This document shows positions 1-12,218 of a DNA stretch of 64,000 bases, piece by piece. The position numbers were made by a program, and so were the translations under genes. The DNA is from Sphingomonas sp. Leaf357 (lineage in GTDB: Bacteria > Pseudomonadota > Alphaproteobacteria > Sphingomonadales > Sphingomonadaceae): assembly GCF_001423845.1 (NCBI RefSeq), contig NZ_LMPM01000002.1, positions 310,001 through 374,000 of the forward strand, written 5' to 3'. The notes under the pieces are model-generated. The model made no database searches and had not been told where the DNA came from. It saw nothing but the letters and a program-made list of their open reading frames with translations. Position 1 is the first letter of the stretch; each line of letters begins with the position of its first letter.

Positions 1-4007
<4,007 letters not shown>

Positions 4008-4039
4008 TCGCCCCGTCCCGATCGGGACTGAGTTGAATT

Positions 4040-4072
4040 GCCGCCGTCCGGGCAACCGGGCGGCGGCTTTTC
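4040..4072 (+). terminator. Intrinsic terminator of the rpoBC operon
   Basis: A 12-bp stem (GCCGCCGTCCGG / CCGGGCGGCGGC, one G-U pair) closes on a GCAA tetraloop and is followed by TTTTCT. It lies 33 bases after the rpoC stop, the classic form of a rho-independent terminator. Confidence 0.9.
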
Positions 4073-4372
4073 TGTTGGAGGGCGCGGAGGTGATCGATTT
4101 TTTCGGGCGGGGTACTCGTCGAAGCGAGGCCAATTGCTCCACCGCTTTCACTCATTCCAAGCTATGCGGTCGATTGCTTTAAGGTACGAGAGCTTCCCGA
4201 TTCTCCATCTTCGATGGACAGTTTCGGGAAAAGCAATCGAGAACAGATTTTTGGGAAGGTGAAGCCAATTGCGGTCTGTCGGTGACCCCACAAGGACTTT
4301 CCGGTTAAAACTTTCCAATCGGGAAGGATGATTGGCCTTGGCATGCTCCTGATGCCGTTCAAGGAGAAAGCT
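4073..4372. other. Intergenic stretch between rpoC terminator and S41 gene
   Basis: About 300 bases of visibly lower G+C than the flanks. It contains the inverted motif CTTCCCGATTCTC / CTTTCCGGTTAAAACTTTCC only loosely and no convincing ORF; a 74-codon frame at 4038-4262 overlaps the terminator and lacks coding character. It presumably carries the promoter of the downstream gene, but I see no unambiguous -35/-10 pair. Confidence 0.5.
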
Positions 4373-5620
4373 ATGAAGAAAGCCCGTTCTGTTGCTTGCC
4401 TAACAGGATTGCTCCTAGTCTATACGTCGCCGATCGAGGCGAAGGACACTACGCCACCAGTCGCGTCGTTTGATGCGGGAACGGGCTGGGCTTCGTTCGT
4501 GAAACTTCTCCACGAGAATTACGGCTACTTCAACAGGCCGGGTGTCGACGGCAATGCAATCCTCGCGGCGTTTGCCGATCGTGCCAAGGCTGCCCGGTCA
4601 GACAAGGAATTCATCGACACCCTGCAACTGATATCCCACAACTTTGCCGATCCGCACTTCATCGTTGGTCCACTCGATGGAGGCGACTGGTCAGTGTTTC
4701 CTACCGCATCCGATCTGTTCGGTGTGTATGACGGCAAGAACTTCCTGATCGAAGAAGTTCGGGCCGGTGGAGATGCAGCGTCCAAGGGGATACGACCTGG
4801 CATGGTGGTCTCGCGCATCGATGGCATATCACCGCGCGCGGTGATCGAGAACATCACCGGACGCGCTTTCACAGCCCTTAGCCCGGTCCAGATCGGCTTC
4901 GCGTTCAACGTCGCCCTTGCAGGGCATCGTAAGCAGGGGCGCATGGTGGAAATCAGCGATAGCCAGCGGCATCGCACCTACGCTCTCGCTGCGACTAACG
5001 ACCTAGCACAACACGTCGAGGATGGCCCGCTTTTAGAGACTGAGCGGCAAGGAACGACCGGGGTCATCCGGATTAACAACTCGCTTGGTAGGCAGGAGTT
5101 GATCGACGCGTTCTCAAAGGCGCTCGCCTCCATGGCGGACACAGACGTATTGCTGATTGATCTGCGTGATACTCCCAGCGGAGGCAACACGAGCGTGGCA
5201 CGGGGGATCATGGGCCACTTTGTGGATCACGACCGACCCTACCAGATGCACGTCATTCCCTATGAAACGCGAGTTTTGGGGCCGACGCGAAAGTTCGTCG
5301 AATATGTCGCGCCGTTCGGTACGCGCTATGCCGGCAAGGTCTATGTCGCGGGCGGCCATTGGACAGGCAGTATGGGCGAGGGGCTGATGATCGGCTTCGA
5401 TGCGATTGGGGCTACGACGGTGGGAACCGATTTGGCCCACCTGCTGGGCGCATTGAGCAATGAAACGATCGATGGCTCGGCTGCAAAGGTGGACATAGGA
5501 ACTGAGCAACTTTTCACGGTCGCCGGGCTCCCGCGAGAAAGTTACCGGCCGCAAATCTATCTCCCGCGAGCAGAACGCACATCAGAAGGTGATCCCATTC
5601 TCGCGGCTATAGCACGTTAA
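4373..5620 (+). CDS. Secreted S41-family (C-terminal processing protease-like) peptidase
   Basis: A 415-residue protein with a Sec signal peptide (MKKARSVACLTGLLLVYTS, cleavage after about residue 23). A central PDZ-like segment (SKGIRPGMVVSRIDG) is followed by an S41 catalytic core: strand VLLIDLRDTPSGGNTS, then GGHWTGSMGEG with a candidate nucleophilic Ser near residue 333. This fits periplasmic tail-specific proteases of the S41 clan; substrate unknown. The ATG at 4373 is chosen because AAGGAG (4361-4366) sits six bases upstream; an in-frame ATG at 4328 would put an implausible 15 residues before the signal peptide. The gene uses more A/T-ending codons than its neighbours (for example TTT, ATA, CTA), suggesting recent acquisition. 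It is a lone gene with no obvious operon partner. Confidence 0.8.
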   Translation: MKKARSVACLTGLLLVYTSPIEAKDTTPPVASFDAGTGWASFVKLLHENYGYFNRPGVDGNAILAAFADRAKAARSDKEFIDTLQLISHNFADPHFIVGPLDGGDWSVFPTASDLFGVYDGKNFLIEEVRAGGDAASKGIRPGMVVSRIDGISPRAVIENITGRAFTALSPVQIGFAFNVALAGHRKQGRMVEISDSQRHRTYALAATNDLAQHVEDGPLLETERQGTTGVIRINNSLGRQELIDAFSKALASMADTDVLLIDLRDTPSGGNTSVARGIMGHFVDHDRPYQMHVIPYETRVLGPTRKFVEYVAPFGTRYAGKVYVAGGHWTGSMGEGLMIGFDAIGATTVGTDLAHLLGALSNETIDGSAAKVDIGTEQLFTVAGLPRESYRPQIYLPRAERTSEGDPILAAIAR

Positions 5621-5806
5621 GCCTTCCCATTTCTGGATCGGTTCCGGGAATCGGTAGGTGTTGGATAGCAGCTATCAGCGTGCTGGCTGACGAAAAGGCA
5701 GTCTTGCCCGATATGCTTTGGGCAAGCCCTCGGTCATTGCTGTTATCTGCTTTCCGCTCCCCTCGCGCCGCTGGACGCGCCGCCCGCGGAGGATTAGCTC
5801 AGTCCC

Positions 5807-6742
5807 ATGAAAGCTCTGTTCCCCGCCACCGCCCGCCCGCTGCTCGAACCGCATTTGCCCGCCGGGCTGGAGGTGTCGTGGTTCGCCGATCACGAGGAGG
5901 CGAACGCGATGGTCGGCGAGGCGGAGATCGCCTGGGTCGATCAGATGCGGCCGCAATGGACCGCCGAGACGGTCGCGCGGGGCGTGAAGCTGAAATGGCT
6001 GAGCACGATCTATGCGGGGATCGATTCCTTTCCGATCGCCGATTTGAAAGCGCGCGGCACGATCCTGACCAATGGTGCCGGGATCAATGCGATCGCGGTG
6101 GCGGAATATGCCGTGATGGGCGTGCTGGCCGCCGCCAAGCGCTTCGACGAGGTGGTGCGGATCGCCGATCGCCAGGAATGGCCGAGCGACGCGCCCGGCA
6201 AGATCGAACTGTTCGAGACCAGCGCGCTGATCGTCGGCATGGGCACGATCGGCCGGATGATCGCGGATCGGCTGACCGCGTTCGGCGTGACGGTGACCGG
6301 CGTGACGCGCAGCGGGCGCGAGGGCACGCTGACGCCCGATCAGTGGCAGGCCAAGCTCGGCGCGTTCGACTGGGTGATTCTGGCGGCGCCCTCGACCGAC
6401 GCGACCAAGGCGATGATAGGCGCGGGCGAGCTGACGGCGATGAAGCCGACCGCCTGGCTGATCAACATCGCGCGGGGCGACATGGTCGATCAGGACGCGC
6501 TGATCGCGGCGCTGGCGACGCAGCGGATTGCTGGCGCCTTTCTCGACACGGTGCATCCCGAACCGCTGCCCGCCGACGATCCGCTCTGGAATGCGCCCAA
6601 CGTGATCCACTCGATGCATCTGTCGGGCCGTAGCCAGACCAAGATGTTCCAGCGCGCCGGCGCGCTGTTCCTGGAGAATTTGCGGGCGTTCCTTTCCGGC
6701 GAGCCGATGAAGAACATGGTGGATCTCGACGCGGGATACTGA
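5807..6742 (+). CDS. D-2-hydroxyacid dehydrogenase family protein
   Basis: A 311-residue cytosolic NAD(P)-dependent oxidoreductase. The Rossmann motif is LIVGMGTIGRMIADRL (residues about 142-157). The catalytic Arg is in NIARGDMVDQ, the Glu in HPEPLP, and the His in the SMHLSG segment, matching the Arg-Glu-His triad of the family. It reduces 2-keto acids to D-2-hydroxyacids or the reverse; the substrate cannot be read from sequence. The start is supported by GGAGGATT upstream. It is monocistronic as far as visible: a palindromic repeat follows. A 365-codon frame on the opposite strand (5675-6772) is a G+C shadow. Confidence 0.9.
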   Translation: MKALFPATARPLLEPHLPAGLEVSWFADHEEANAMVGEAEIAWVDQMRPQWTAETVARGVKLKWLSTIYAGIDSFPIADLKARGTILTNGAGINAIAVAEYAVMGVLAAAKRFDEVVRIADRQEWPSDAPGKIELFETSALIVGMGTIGRMIADRLTAFGVTVTGVTRSGREGTLTPDQWQAKLGAFDWVILAAPSTDATKAMIGAGELTAMKPTAWLINIARGDMVDQDALIAALATQRIAGAFLDTVHPEPLPADDPLWNAPNVIHSMHLSGRSQTKMFQRAGALFLENLRAFLSGEPMKNMVDLDAGY

Positions 6743-6759
6743 AGCGCTCCGTCCGTACG

Positions 6760-6850
6760 CCGTCATCCTCAACTGGCTTCAGGATCCAACGTGCCTCACT
6801 GGCGATCGCCTGACAGGCGCAGTGGATCCTGACCTTCGTCAGGATGACGG
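6760..6850. repeat. Dispersed palindromic repeat (CCGTCATCCT / AGGATGACGG ends)
   Basis: Terminal inverted repeats CCGTCATCCT (6760-6769) and AGGATGACGG (6841-6850) enclose a second nested pair, AGGATCCA (6781-6788) and TGGATCCT (6823-6830). It belongs to the same family as elements at 46949, 47857, 49398, 50607 and 61746 in this window. It lies between two genes transcribed in the same direction. Confidence 0.8.
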
Positions 6851-6879
6851 CGGTTGAGGAAGCGGGTTGATCAATCAAT

Positions 6880-6929
6880 TTACCCCATCCGGGAAATTGC
6901 GTATTGCCCGTGTTACCCTGACTGGGTAA
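6880..6929. promoter_or_regulatory. Two phased 17-bp dyads, candidate operators of the HTH protein
   Basis: Site 1 (6880-6896) is TTACCC-N5-GGGAAA. Site 2 (6913-6929) is TTACCC-N5-GGGTAA, a perfect dyad ending nine bases before the ATG at 6939. The two copies start exactly 33 bp apart, about three helical turns, so bound dimers would lie on the same DNA face. The adjacent reading frame encodes an HTH domain. Autoregulation is an inference. Confidence 0.55.
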
Positions 6930-6938
6930 GAGTCGCGT

Positions 6939-7154
6939 ATGACGACGCTCGCAGGTATCAAGATCAAGCGTTTCCGCGACGAACGCAGCCTCAGCCGGGC
7001 GGCGTTCGGCGCGTGGTACGATGCGCCGGGCAGCACGGTGCAGGGCTGGGAGGAGGACGGCAAGCGCGCCAACTCCCCGGTCGTCAACCAGATCGCCGCG
7101 AACGGCATCGCCACGCACGCCGACTGGTACATCAACATTCGCACGGAGAACGAC
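6939..7154 (+). CDS. Helix-turn-helix domain, open in frame into DAHP synthase (N-terminal extension or fused regulator)
   Basis: Seventy-two codons beginning with ATG at 6939 run without a stop into the DAHP synthase gene. The peptide looks like a Cro/XRE-type [23 protein letters not shown] is followed by a recognition-helix-like [15 protein letters not shown]. It ends [13 protein letters not shown], a tail typical of small stand-alone HTH proteins. The SD before 6939 is weak (GGGTAAGAG overlapping the second dyad). The protein could be made as a 528-residue HTH-enzyme fusion, or it could be a former small repressor gene that lost its stop. Codon use looks coding throughout. This entry is a segment of a longer frame, not an independently terminated gene. 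Confidence 0.6.
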
Positions 7155-8525
7155 ATGACGACCTGGGCTCCCGACAGCTGGACCAAGGCCGAGGCGCGGC
7201 AATTGCCGACCTACCCCGATGCCGCCGCTTTGGATGCCGCGACGGATGCGCTTGCCTCCTATCCGCCGCTCGTCTTCGCGGGAGAGGCGCGCAACCTGAC
7301 CACCGATCTCGCCAAGGTCTCGCGTGGCGAGGCGTTCCTGTTGCAGGGCGGCGATTGCGCGGAAAGCTTCGCCGAGCACAGCGCCAACAACATCCGCGAC
7401 ACCTTTCGCGTGCTGCTGCAGATGGCCGTCGTCCTAACCTTCGCGTCCAAGCTGCCGGTAGTGAAGCTGGGCCGCATGGCGGGCCAGTTCGCCAAGCCGC
7501 GGTCTGCCGACATGGAGACCGAGAACGGCGTCGCACTGCCGAGCTATCGCGGCGACATCGTCAACGACATCGCCTTCACCCCGGAAGGCCGCACGCCCGA
7601 TCCGCAGCGCATGATCCGCGCCTATAGCCAGAGCGCCGCGACGCTGAACCTGCTGCGCGCCTTCGCCACCGGCGGCTATGCGAACCTGCATCAGGTGCAT
7701 CGCTGGACGCACGACTTCATGGGCCGTTCGCCCTGGACCAAGAAATACACCGAAACCGCCGACCGGATCGGAGAGGCGCTCGATTTCATGGAGGCGTGCG
7801 GGATCAGCCCGGAAACGGTGCCCCAGCTGAGCCAGACGCAATTCTACACCAGCCACGAGGCGCTGTTGCTGCGCTACGAACAGGCGCTGACGCGGCAGGA
7901 TTCGCTGACCGGCGATTGGTACGACACCAGCGCGCACATGCTGTGGATCGGCGATCGCACCCGGTTCGAGGGCAGCGCGCATGTCGAATATCTGCGCGGC
8001 ATCGGCAACCCGATCGGCATGAAGTGCGGCCCGAGCCTGGAGCCGGACGAACTGCTGCGCCTGCTCGATACGCTCAACCCGAACCGCGTGCCGGGCCGCA
8101 TGACGCTGATCACGCGCTATGGCCACGACAAGATCGAAACCGGCCTGCCCAAGCTGGTGCGCGCCGTATTGCGCGAAGGCCACCCGGTGGTGTGGAGTTG
8201 CGACCCGATGCACGGCAACGTCGTGAAGGCCGCCAACGGATACAAGACGCGGCCGTTCGATCGCATCCTGGCCGAGGTGCGCGGCTTCTTCGCCGTGCAC
8301 CGTGCGGAAGGCTCGATCGCCGGTGGCATCCATGCCGAGATGACCGGGCAGAATGTCACCGAATGCACCGGCGGCGCGGTGGACGTGACCGAACAGTCGC
8401 TCGCCGACCGCTACCACACGCATTGCGACCCGCGCCTGAACGCCGGGCAGAGCCTGGAACTGGCGTTCCTGCTGGCCGAGATGCTCAACGTTGAAATGGC
8501 CGAGCGGCGGCGGGTAGCGGCCTAA
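7155..8525 (+). CDS. aroG: 3-deoxy-7-phosphoheptulonate synthase, class II
   Basis: Class II (plant/mycobacterial-type) DAHP synthase, the first step of the shikimate pathway: phosphoenolpyruvate plus erythrose-4-phosphate. The 456 residues from the ATG at 7155 match the family length. Conserved features include [13 protein letters not shown] at the N-terminus, [13 protein letters not shown] with the metal-ligand Cys, [19 protein letters not shown], and later [17 protein letters not shown]. The ATG at 7155 has GGAG (7145-7148) six bases upstream, a better ribosome site than that of the upstream HTH start at 6939, so both a 456- and a 528-residue form are possible. No separate aromatic-amino-acid sensing domain is seen. 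It is followed by an unrelated DUF1800 gene. Confidence 0.95.
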   Translation: MTTWAPDSWTKAEARQLPTYPDAAALDAATDALASYPPLVFAGEARNLTTDLAKVSRGEAFLLQGGDCAESFAEHSANNIRDTFRVLLQMAVVLTFASKLPVVKLGRMAGQFAKPRSADMETENGVALPSYRGDIVNDIAFTPEGRTPDPQRMIRAYSQSAATLNLLRAFATGGYANLHQVHRWTHDFMGRSPWTKKYTETADRIGEALDFMEACGISPETVPQLSQTQFYTSHEALLLRYEQALTRQDSLTGDWYDTSAHMLWIGDRTRFEGSAHVEYLRGIGNPIGMKCGPSLEPDELLRLLDTLNPNRVPGRMTLITRYGHDKIETGLPKLVRAVLREGHPVVWSCDPMHGNVVKAANGYKTRPFDRILAEVRGFFAVHRAEGSIAGGIHAEMTGQNVTECTGGAVDVTEQSLADRYHTHCDPRLNAGQSLELAFLLAEMLNVEMAERRRVAA

Positions 8526-8636
8526 TATTCGTCCTCTCATCTTGCGGTTCACGTCACTGATCGCAGCTTAACCAGCAAGCTATTGTCCTTATTAAGGAAT
8601 TAGCGCAACGTTGGTGCGGGGATCGGGGACGGGGAC

Positions 8637-10331
8637 ATGGAGCGGGTTCAGGGGTTCGAGCGACCAATCGCGGCCGAGGACGATGCGTCGGCGCCGGTGA
8701 TCGTCGCGCGCGATATCGGCGTGATCGTGGGCGGCGCGGCGACGCTGGCCGCGTGTGGCGGGGGCGGTTCCTCGGCACCCACGCCCACCCCGACCGCGAC
8801 GCCCACGCCCACCGCCGCGATCACCAGCGCGCAGGCGAGCCGCTTTCTCGCGCAAGCGACGATGGGCGCGACCAAGACGATGATCGCCGAGGTCGTCTCC
8901 AGCGGCTATGCCGGCTGGATCAGCGCGCAGATGGCCCTGCCCCGCGCGACCTCGCACTGGGAGTGGCTGACCGCGAACGGCTATGCCGCCGCGGCCAACA
9001 TCAATTCCACTGCCGGCTTCGACCCGACCGTATGGCGGCAGGCGATCGTCGAGCCCGATCAGTTGCGCCAGCGTGTCGGGATGGCGTTGCTCGACATGCT
9101 GGTGGTCGGGATCGACGGTTTGACGCTCAACTGGAAGCAGTTCGCTGCCGCCGGCTATATCGACGTGCTGCTCGACAATGCGTTCGGCAATTACCGCACC
9201 TTGCTCGACGCGATCACCACCAACGCGGCGATGGCCTCGTTCCTCACCTTTCTCGGCAATCGCAAGGCCAATGCGACGACCGGCGCGCAGCCGGACGAGA
9301 ATTACGCGCGCGAGCTAATGCAGTTGTTCACGCTCGGCCTGTACCAGCTCAACATCGACGGCAGCGTCAAGATGTCGGCGGGCGTGCCGCTGGAGACCTA
9401 TACGCCGGCGGACGTGTCGCAACTGGCGCGCGTGTTCACCGGGCTGAGCCTGGCGACCAATGTCTCGACCACGCCGGACCGATACCGCGTGCCGCTGGTG
9501 ATGAACGCCGCGATCAACGAGACGGGCAGCGCGACCTTTCTTGGCGCGACCGTCAGCGGCGGCGGGATGGCGGCGATCAAGGTGGCGCTCGACACGATCT
9601 TCGCGCACCCGAACCTGCCGCCGTTCGTGTCGAAGCAGCTGATCCAGCACCTCGTCACCAGCAACCCTTCGGCGGGGTATGTCGGGCGGGTGGCCAATGT
9701 CTTCGCCGACAACGGATCGGGCGTGCGCGGCGACATGAAGGCGGTGATCCGTTCGATCCTGCTCGACACCGAAGCCCGCGCCGATGCGAACCTGACCAGC
9801 ACCACCGCCGGCAAGTTGCGCGAACCGGTGATGCGGCTGACCGGCTGGGCGCGCGCGTTCGGCGCGACCTCGCCGTCCAATGCCTGGGCGATCGGCGATA
9901 CGAGCAGCAGCAGCACGCGGCTCGGCCAGTCGATCGGGCGCAGCCAAACGGTGTTCAACTATTTCCGGCCCGGCTACTCGCCGCCCAACACCGCGATCTC
10001 GAGCGCCGGTCTCCTCGCGCCGGAGTTCCAGATCACCAACGAACTTTCGGTCGTCGCGTACATAAACTACATGTCCGCGCTGATCTCCAACGGCACCGGA
10101 GACGTCAAGGCCGACTATACGGACATCCTCACCAAGGCGAGCGACAGCGCCGCTCTGGTGGACGAGATCAATATGGTGCTGGCGGCCGGGCAATTGAGCG
10201 CGGCGACGGTCACCGCGATCCGTGCGGCGGTGGACAGCATCTCCGCCGCGACCGCCGCGGGGCAGCTCAACCGGGTCTATGTCGCGATCCTGACGACGCT
10301 CGCCTCGACCGACTATCTGACGCTCAAGTGA
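8637..10331 (+). CDS. DUF1800 domain-containing secreted protein
   Basis: A 564-residue protein of the DUF1800 family, whose function is not established. The family signature is clear: the motif DENYARELMQLFTLGLYQ (about residues 221-238) corresponds to the conserved N-E-N-x-A-R-E-L-(M/L)-E-L-F-T-L-G of the family. The N-terminus has a hydrophobic run ending in TLAACGGGG, which resembles a lipobox, followed by a low-complexity Pro-Thr linker (APTPTPTATPTPTA), so it is probably exported and possibly lipid-anchored. The hydrophobic part is preceded by about 30 polar residues, unusual for a signal peptide. It is followed after 11 bases by a DUF1501 gene; the two families are almost always neighbours, implying a joint role. 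Confidence 0.9.
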   Translation: MERVQGFERPIAAEDDASAPVIVARDIGVIVGGAATLAACGGGGSSAPTPTPTATPTPTAAITSAQASRFLAQATMGATKTMIAEVVSSGYAGWISAQMALPRATSHWEWLTANGYAAAANINSTAGFDPTVWRQAIVEPDQLRQRVGMALLDMLVVGIDGLTLNWKQFAAAGYIDVLLDNAFGNYRTLLDAITTNAAMASFLTFLGNRKANATTGAQPDENYARELMQLFTLGLYQLNIDGSVKMSAGVPLETYTPADVSQLARVFTGLSLATNVSTTPDRYRVPLVMNAAINETGSATFLGATVSGGGMAAIKVALDTIFAHPNLPPFVSKQLIQHLVTSNPSAGYVGRVANVFADNGSGVRGDMKAVIRSILLDTEARADANLTSTTAGKLREPVMRLTGWARAFGATSPSNAWAIGDTSSSSTRLGQSIGRSQTVFNYFRPGYSPPNTAISSAGLLAPEFQITNELSVVAYINYMSALISNGTGDVKADYTDILTKASDSAALVDEINMVLAAGQLSAATVTAIRAAVDSISAATAAGQLNRVYVAILTTLASTDYLTLK

Positions 10332-10342
10332 AGGACGCCGGG

Positions 10343-11722
10343 ATGACCCAGGATCAATCGCGCCGCGCCTTCCTAAAGCGCAGCACCGCCTTGGGGCTGG
10401 CCGGTGTGGCGACGCCGTTCGTCACCAGCCTGGGCGCGATCGGCGAGGCGGCGGCGGCGACCGCGACCGATTACAAGGCGTTGGTGTGCATCTTCCTGTA
10501 TGGCGGCAACGATTACGCCAACACGCTGCCGCCCTATGATGCGGCGAGCTATGCGCAATATCTCGCGGCGCGATCGAACATCGCGCACACGCGGGCGTCG
10601 CTCGCGGCGACCGTGCTGACACCGAGCGTCGCGCTGGCCGGCGGCCGGCAATATGCGATGGCCCCGACGATGGGGCCGATGGCGCAGCTGTTCGCGGCCG
10701 GCAAGACGGCGGTGGTGCTGAACGTCGGCACGCTGGTGCAGCCGACGACCAAGGCACAATATTCCGCCAATTCGGTCAAGTTGCCGCCGAAACTGTTCAG
10801 CCACAACGATCAGCAGAGCTATTTCCAGGCGAGCAATCCGGAGGGCGCGACCTCCGGCTGGGGCGGGCGGATCGGCGATCTGTTCCAGAGCGGCAATGGC
10901 AGCTCCACGCTCACCTGCATCAATGCCAGCGGCAACGCCGTATACCTAACCGGCAAGACCGCCGTGCAATATGCGATCAGCACCAGCGGTCCGGTGGCAT
11001 TGTTGAACAACGCGTCTTCGATCTACGGATCGGCGACCGCGGCGAGCACGCTGCGCAGCCTGATGACCGGCAGTTCGAGCCATCTGATCGCCAACGAGCA
11101 TGCCAAGGTCAGCAAGCGTGCGCTCGACACCTATGCCCAGGTCAACACCGCCCTGGGCGGTGCGCCCGCGGCCAACTTCCCGCTCTTCCCGACCGGCAAC
11201 AGTCTGGCCGACCAGTTGAAGGTCGTGGCGCGAATGATATCGGTATCGCAGGAACTGGGTGCGAAACGGCAGGTGTTCTTCGTATCGCTCGGCGGGTTCG
11301 ACATGCACGACGCGTTGGTCGCCAATCATCCGAAACAGATCGGGCTGGTCGCCGATGCGATCAAGGCCTTCTACGATACGACGGTGGCGCTCGGCATCGC
11401 CGACAAGGTCACGAGCTTCACCGCCTCCGATTTCGGCCGCACGCTGCAATCGAACGATGACGGCTCCGACCACGGCTGGGGCGGGATGCATTTCGTCACG
11501 GGCGGTGCTGTCGCCGGGCAGCGCTTCTACGGTACGCCGCCGGCGATCGGCAACAACACTCCGGACGATGTCGGCCAGGGGCGTCTTCTGCCGACCATAT
11601 CGGTCGATCAATATGCCGCCACGCTGGCCGGATGGTTCGGGGTCAGCCCCGGCAACATGGCGACGGTGTTGCCCAACATCGGCAACTACAATCCGTCGAC
11701 ATGGAACCTGGGCTTCGTCTGA
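10343..11722 (+). CDS. DUF1501 domain-containing protein with Tat-type signal
   Basis: A 459-residue member of the DUF1501 family, related to the alkaline-phosphatase/sulfatase fold. It begins MTQDQSRRAFLKRSTALGLAG, a twin-arginine signal (S-R-R-x-F-L-K), so it is exported folded. Family-typical segments are KALVCIFLYGGNDYANTLPP and VFFVSLGGFDMHDAL, and near the C-terminus FTASDFGRTLQSNDDGSDHGWGG, with the D/H pairs expected to bind metal. The start at 10343 follows AAGGA with seven-base spacing and comes right after the DUF1800 stop, so the two form an operon. A 989-codon frame beginning at 8753 is this gene plus a spurious upstream extension overlapping DUF1800. Confidence 0.92.
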   Translation: MTQDQSRRAFLKRSTALGLAGVATPFVTSLGAIGEAAAATATDYKALVCIFLYGGNDYANTLPPYDAASYAQYLAARSNIAHTRASLAATVLTPSVALAGGRQYAMAPTMGPMAQLFAAGKTAVVLNVGTLVQPTTKAQYSANSVKLPPKLFSHNDQQSYFQASNPEGATSGWGGRIGDLFQSGNGSSTLTCINASGNAVYLTGKTAVQYAISTSGPVALLNNASSIYGSATAASTLRSLMTGSSSHLIANEHAKVSKRALDTYAQVNTALGGAPAANFPLFPTGNSLADQLKVVARMISVSQELGAKRQVFFVSLGGFDMHDALVANHPKQIGLVADAIKAFYDTTVALGIADKVTSFTASDFGRTLQSNDDGSDHGWGGMHFVTGGAVAGQRFYGTPPAIGNNTPDDVGQGRLLPTISVDQYAATLAGWFGVSPGNMATVLPNIGNYNPSTWNLGFV

Positions 11723-11725
11723 GGG

Positions 11726-11875
11726 CTAGACCGCCTTGCGACCGGTGATCAGACGGAACAGCACGACGACGACGGCGATGACCAGCAGCAGATGGATCAA
11801 TCCGCCCGCGACGTGGAAGACACCGAAGCCGAGTACCCAAAGTACCAGCAGAATTACCGCGATCGTCCAAAGCAT
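11726..11875 (-). CDS. Small membrane protein, DUF5670 / lmo0937 family-like (49 aa)
   Basis: A 49-residue protein made almost wholly of two hydrophobic segments: MLWTIAVILLVLWVLGFGV, then a His/Gly turn (HVAGGLIHLL), then LLVIAVVVLLFRLI and a basic tail GRKAV. This layout (MLWTIAVILLVLWVLG...HLLLVIA) is that of the widespread DUF5670/lmo0937 stress-associated membrane proteins, whose function is unknown. The SD AGAGGAA lies upstream of the ATG at 11875. It converges with the DUF1501 gene, its stop being four bases from that gene's end. The protein is too short for most ORF callers. Confidence 0.85.
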   Translation of the reverse strand: MLWTIAVILLVLWVLGFGVFHVAGGLIHLLLVIAVVVVLFRLITGRKAV

Positions 11876-12046
11876 CGATTGTTCCTCTTCCACCTTCCGG
11901 CGACCGTCCGAAGACGACGCCTTGCCCGAAACTTCAGGGCATTCCCGCGACGCAAACGAGCATCGGGCGCGGATGGTTCCGCCTGCGAAACCAAGACCCG
12001 CTTGACGCCCGCGTCCGTGGCCCGTAGTGCGCTCGCTTCCCGCTTC

Positions 12047-12121
12047 GGCCCCTTCGTCTAGCGGTTAGGACGACGCCCTCTCACGGCGTAAGCACGAGTT
12101 CGATTCTCGTAGGGGTCACCA
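12047..12121 (+). tRNA. tRNA-Glu (anticodon CTC)
   Basis: Full cloverleaf of 75 nt with encoded CCA (12119-12121). The acceptor stem is GGCCCCT / AGGGGTC (one G-U). The anticodon stem ACGCC/GGCGT carries loop CTCTCAC, anticodon CTC at 12080-12082. The T stem is ACGAG/CTCGT with TTCGATT. It decodes GAG. Confidence 0.96.
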
Positions 12122-12218
12122 GCGGTTTCAGATATTCCAGCGGCCAGGTTCGAATAAGGGTCGGACTATTCGACGGCGGGTTCGCGTATCGGCTGTCGAT
12201 CGGCGCTATCGACCGAGG

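Noticed and set aside
4038..4262. 74-codon frame after rpoC
   Set aside because: It contains the rpoC terminator hairpin and has no SD or coding bias.
5675..6772. 365-codon minus-strand frame over the D-2-hydroxyacid dehydrogenase
   Set aside because: His/Arg-rich shadow; the opposite strand has a full catalytic triad.
8753..10342. Upstream extension of the DUF1501 frame to 8753
   Set aside because: Overlaps the whole DUF1800 gene; the Tat signal and SD fix the start at 10343.
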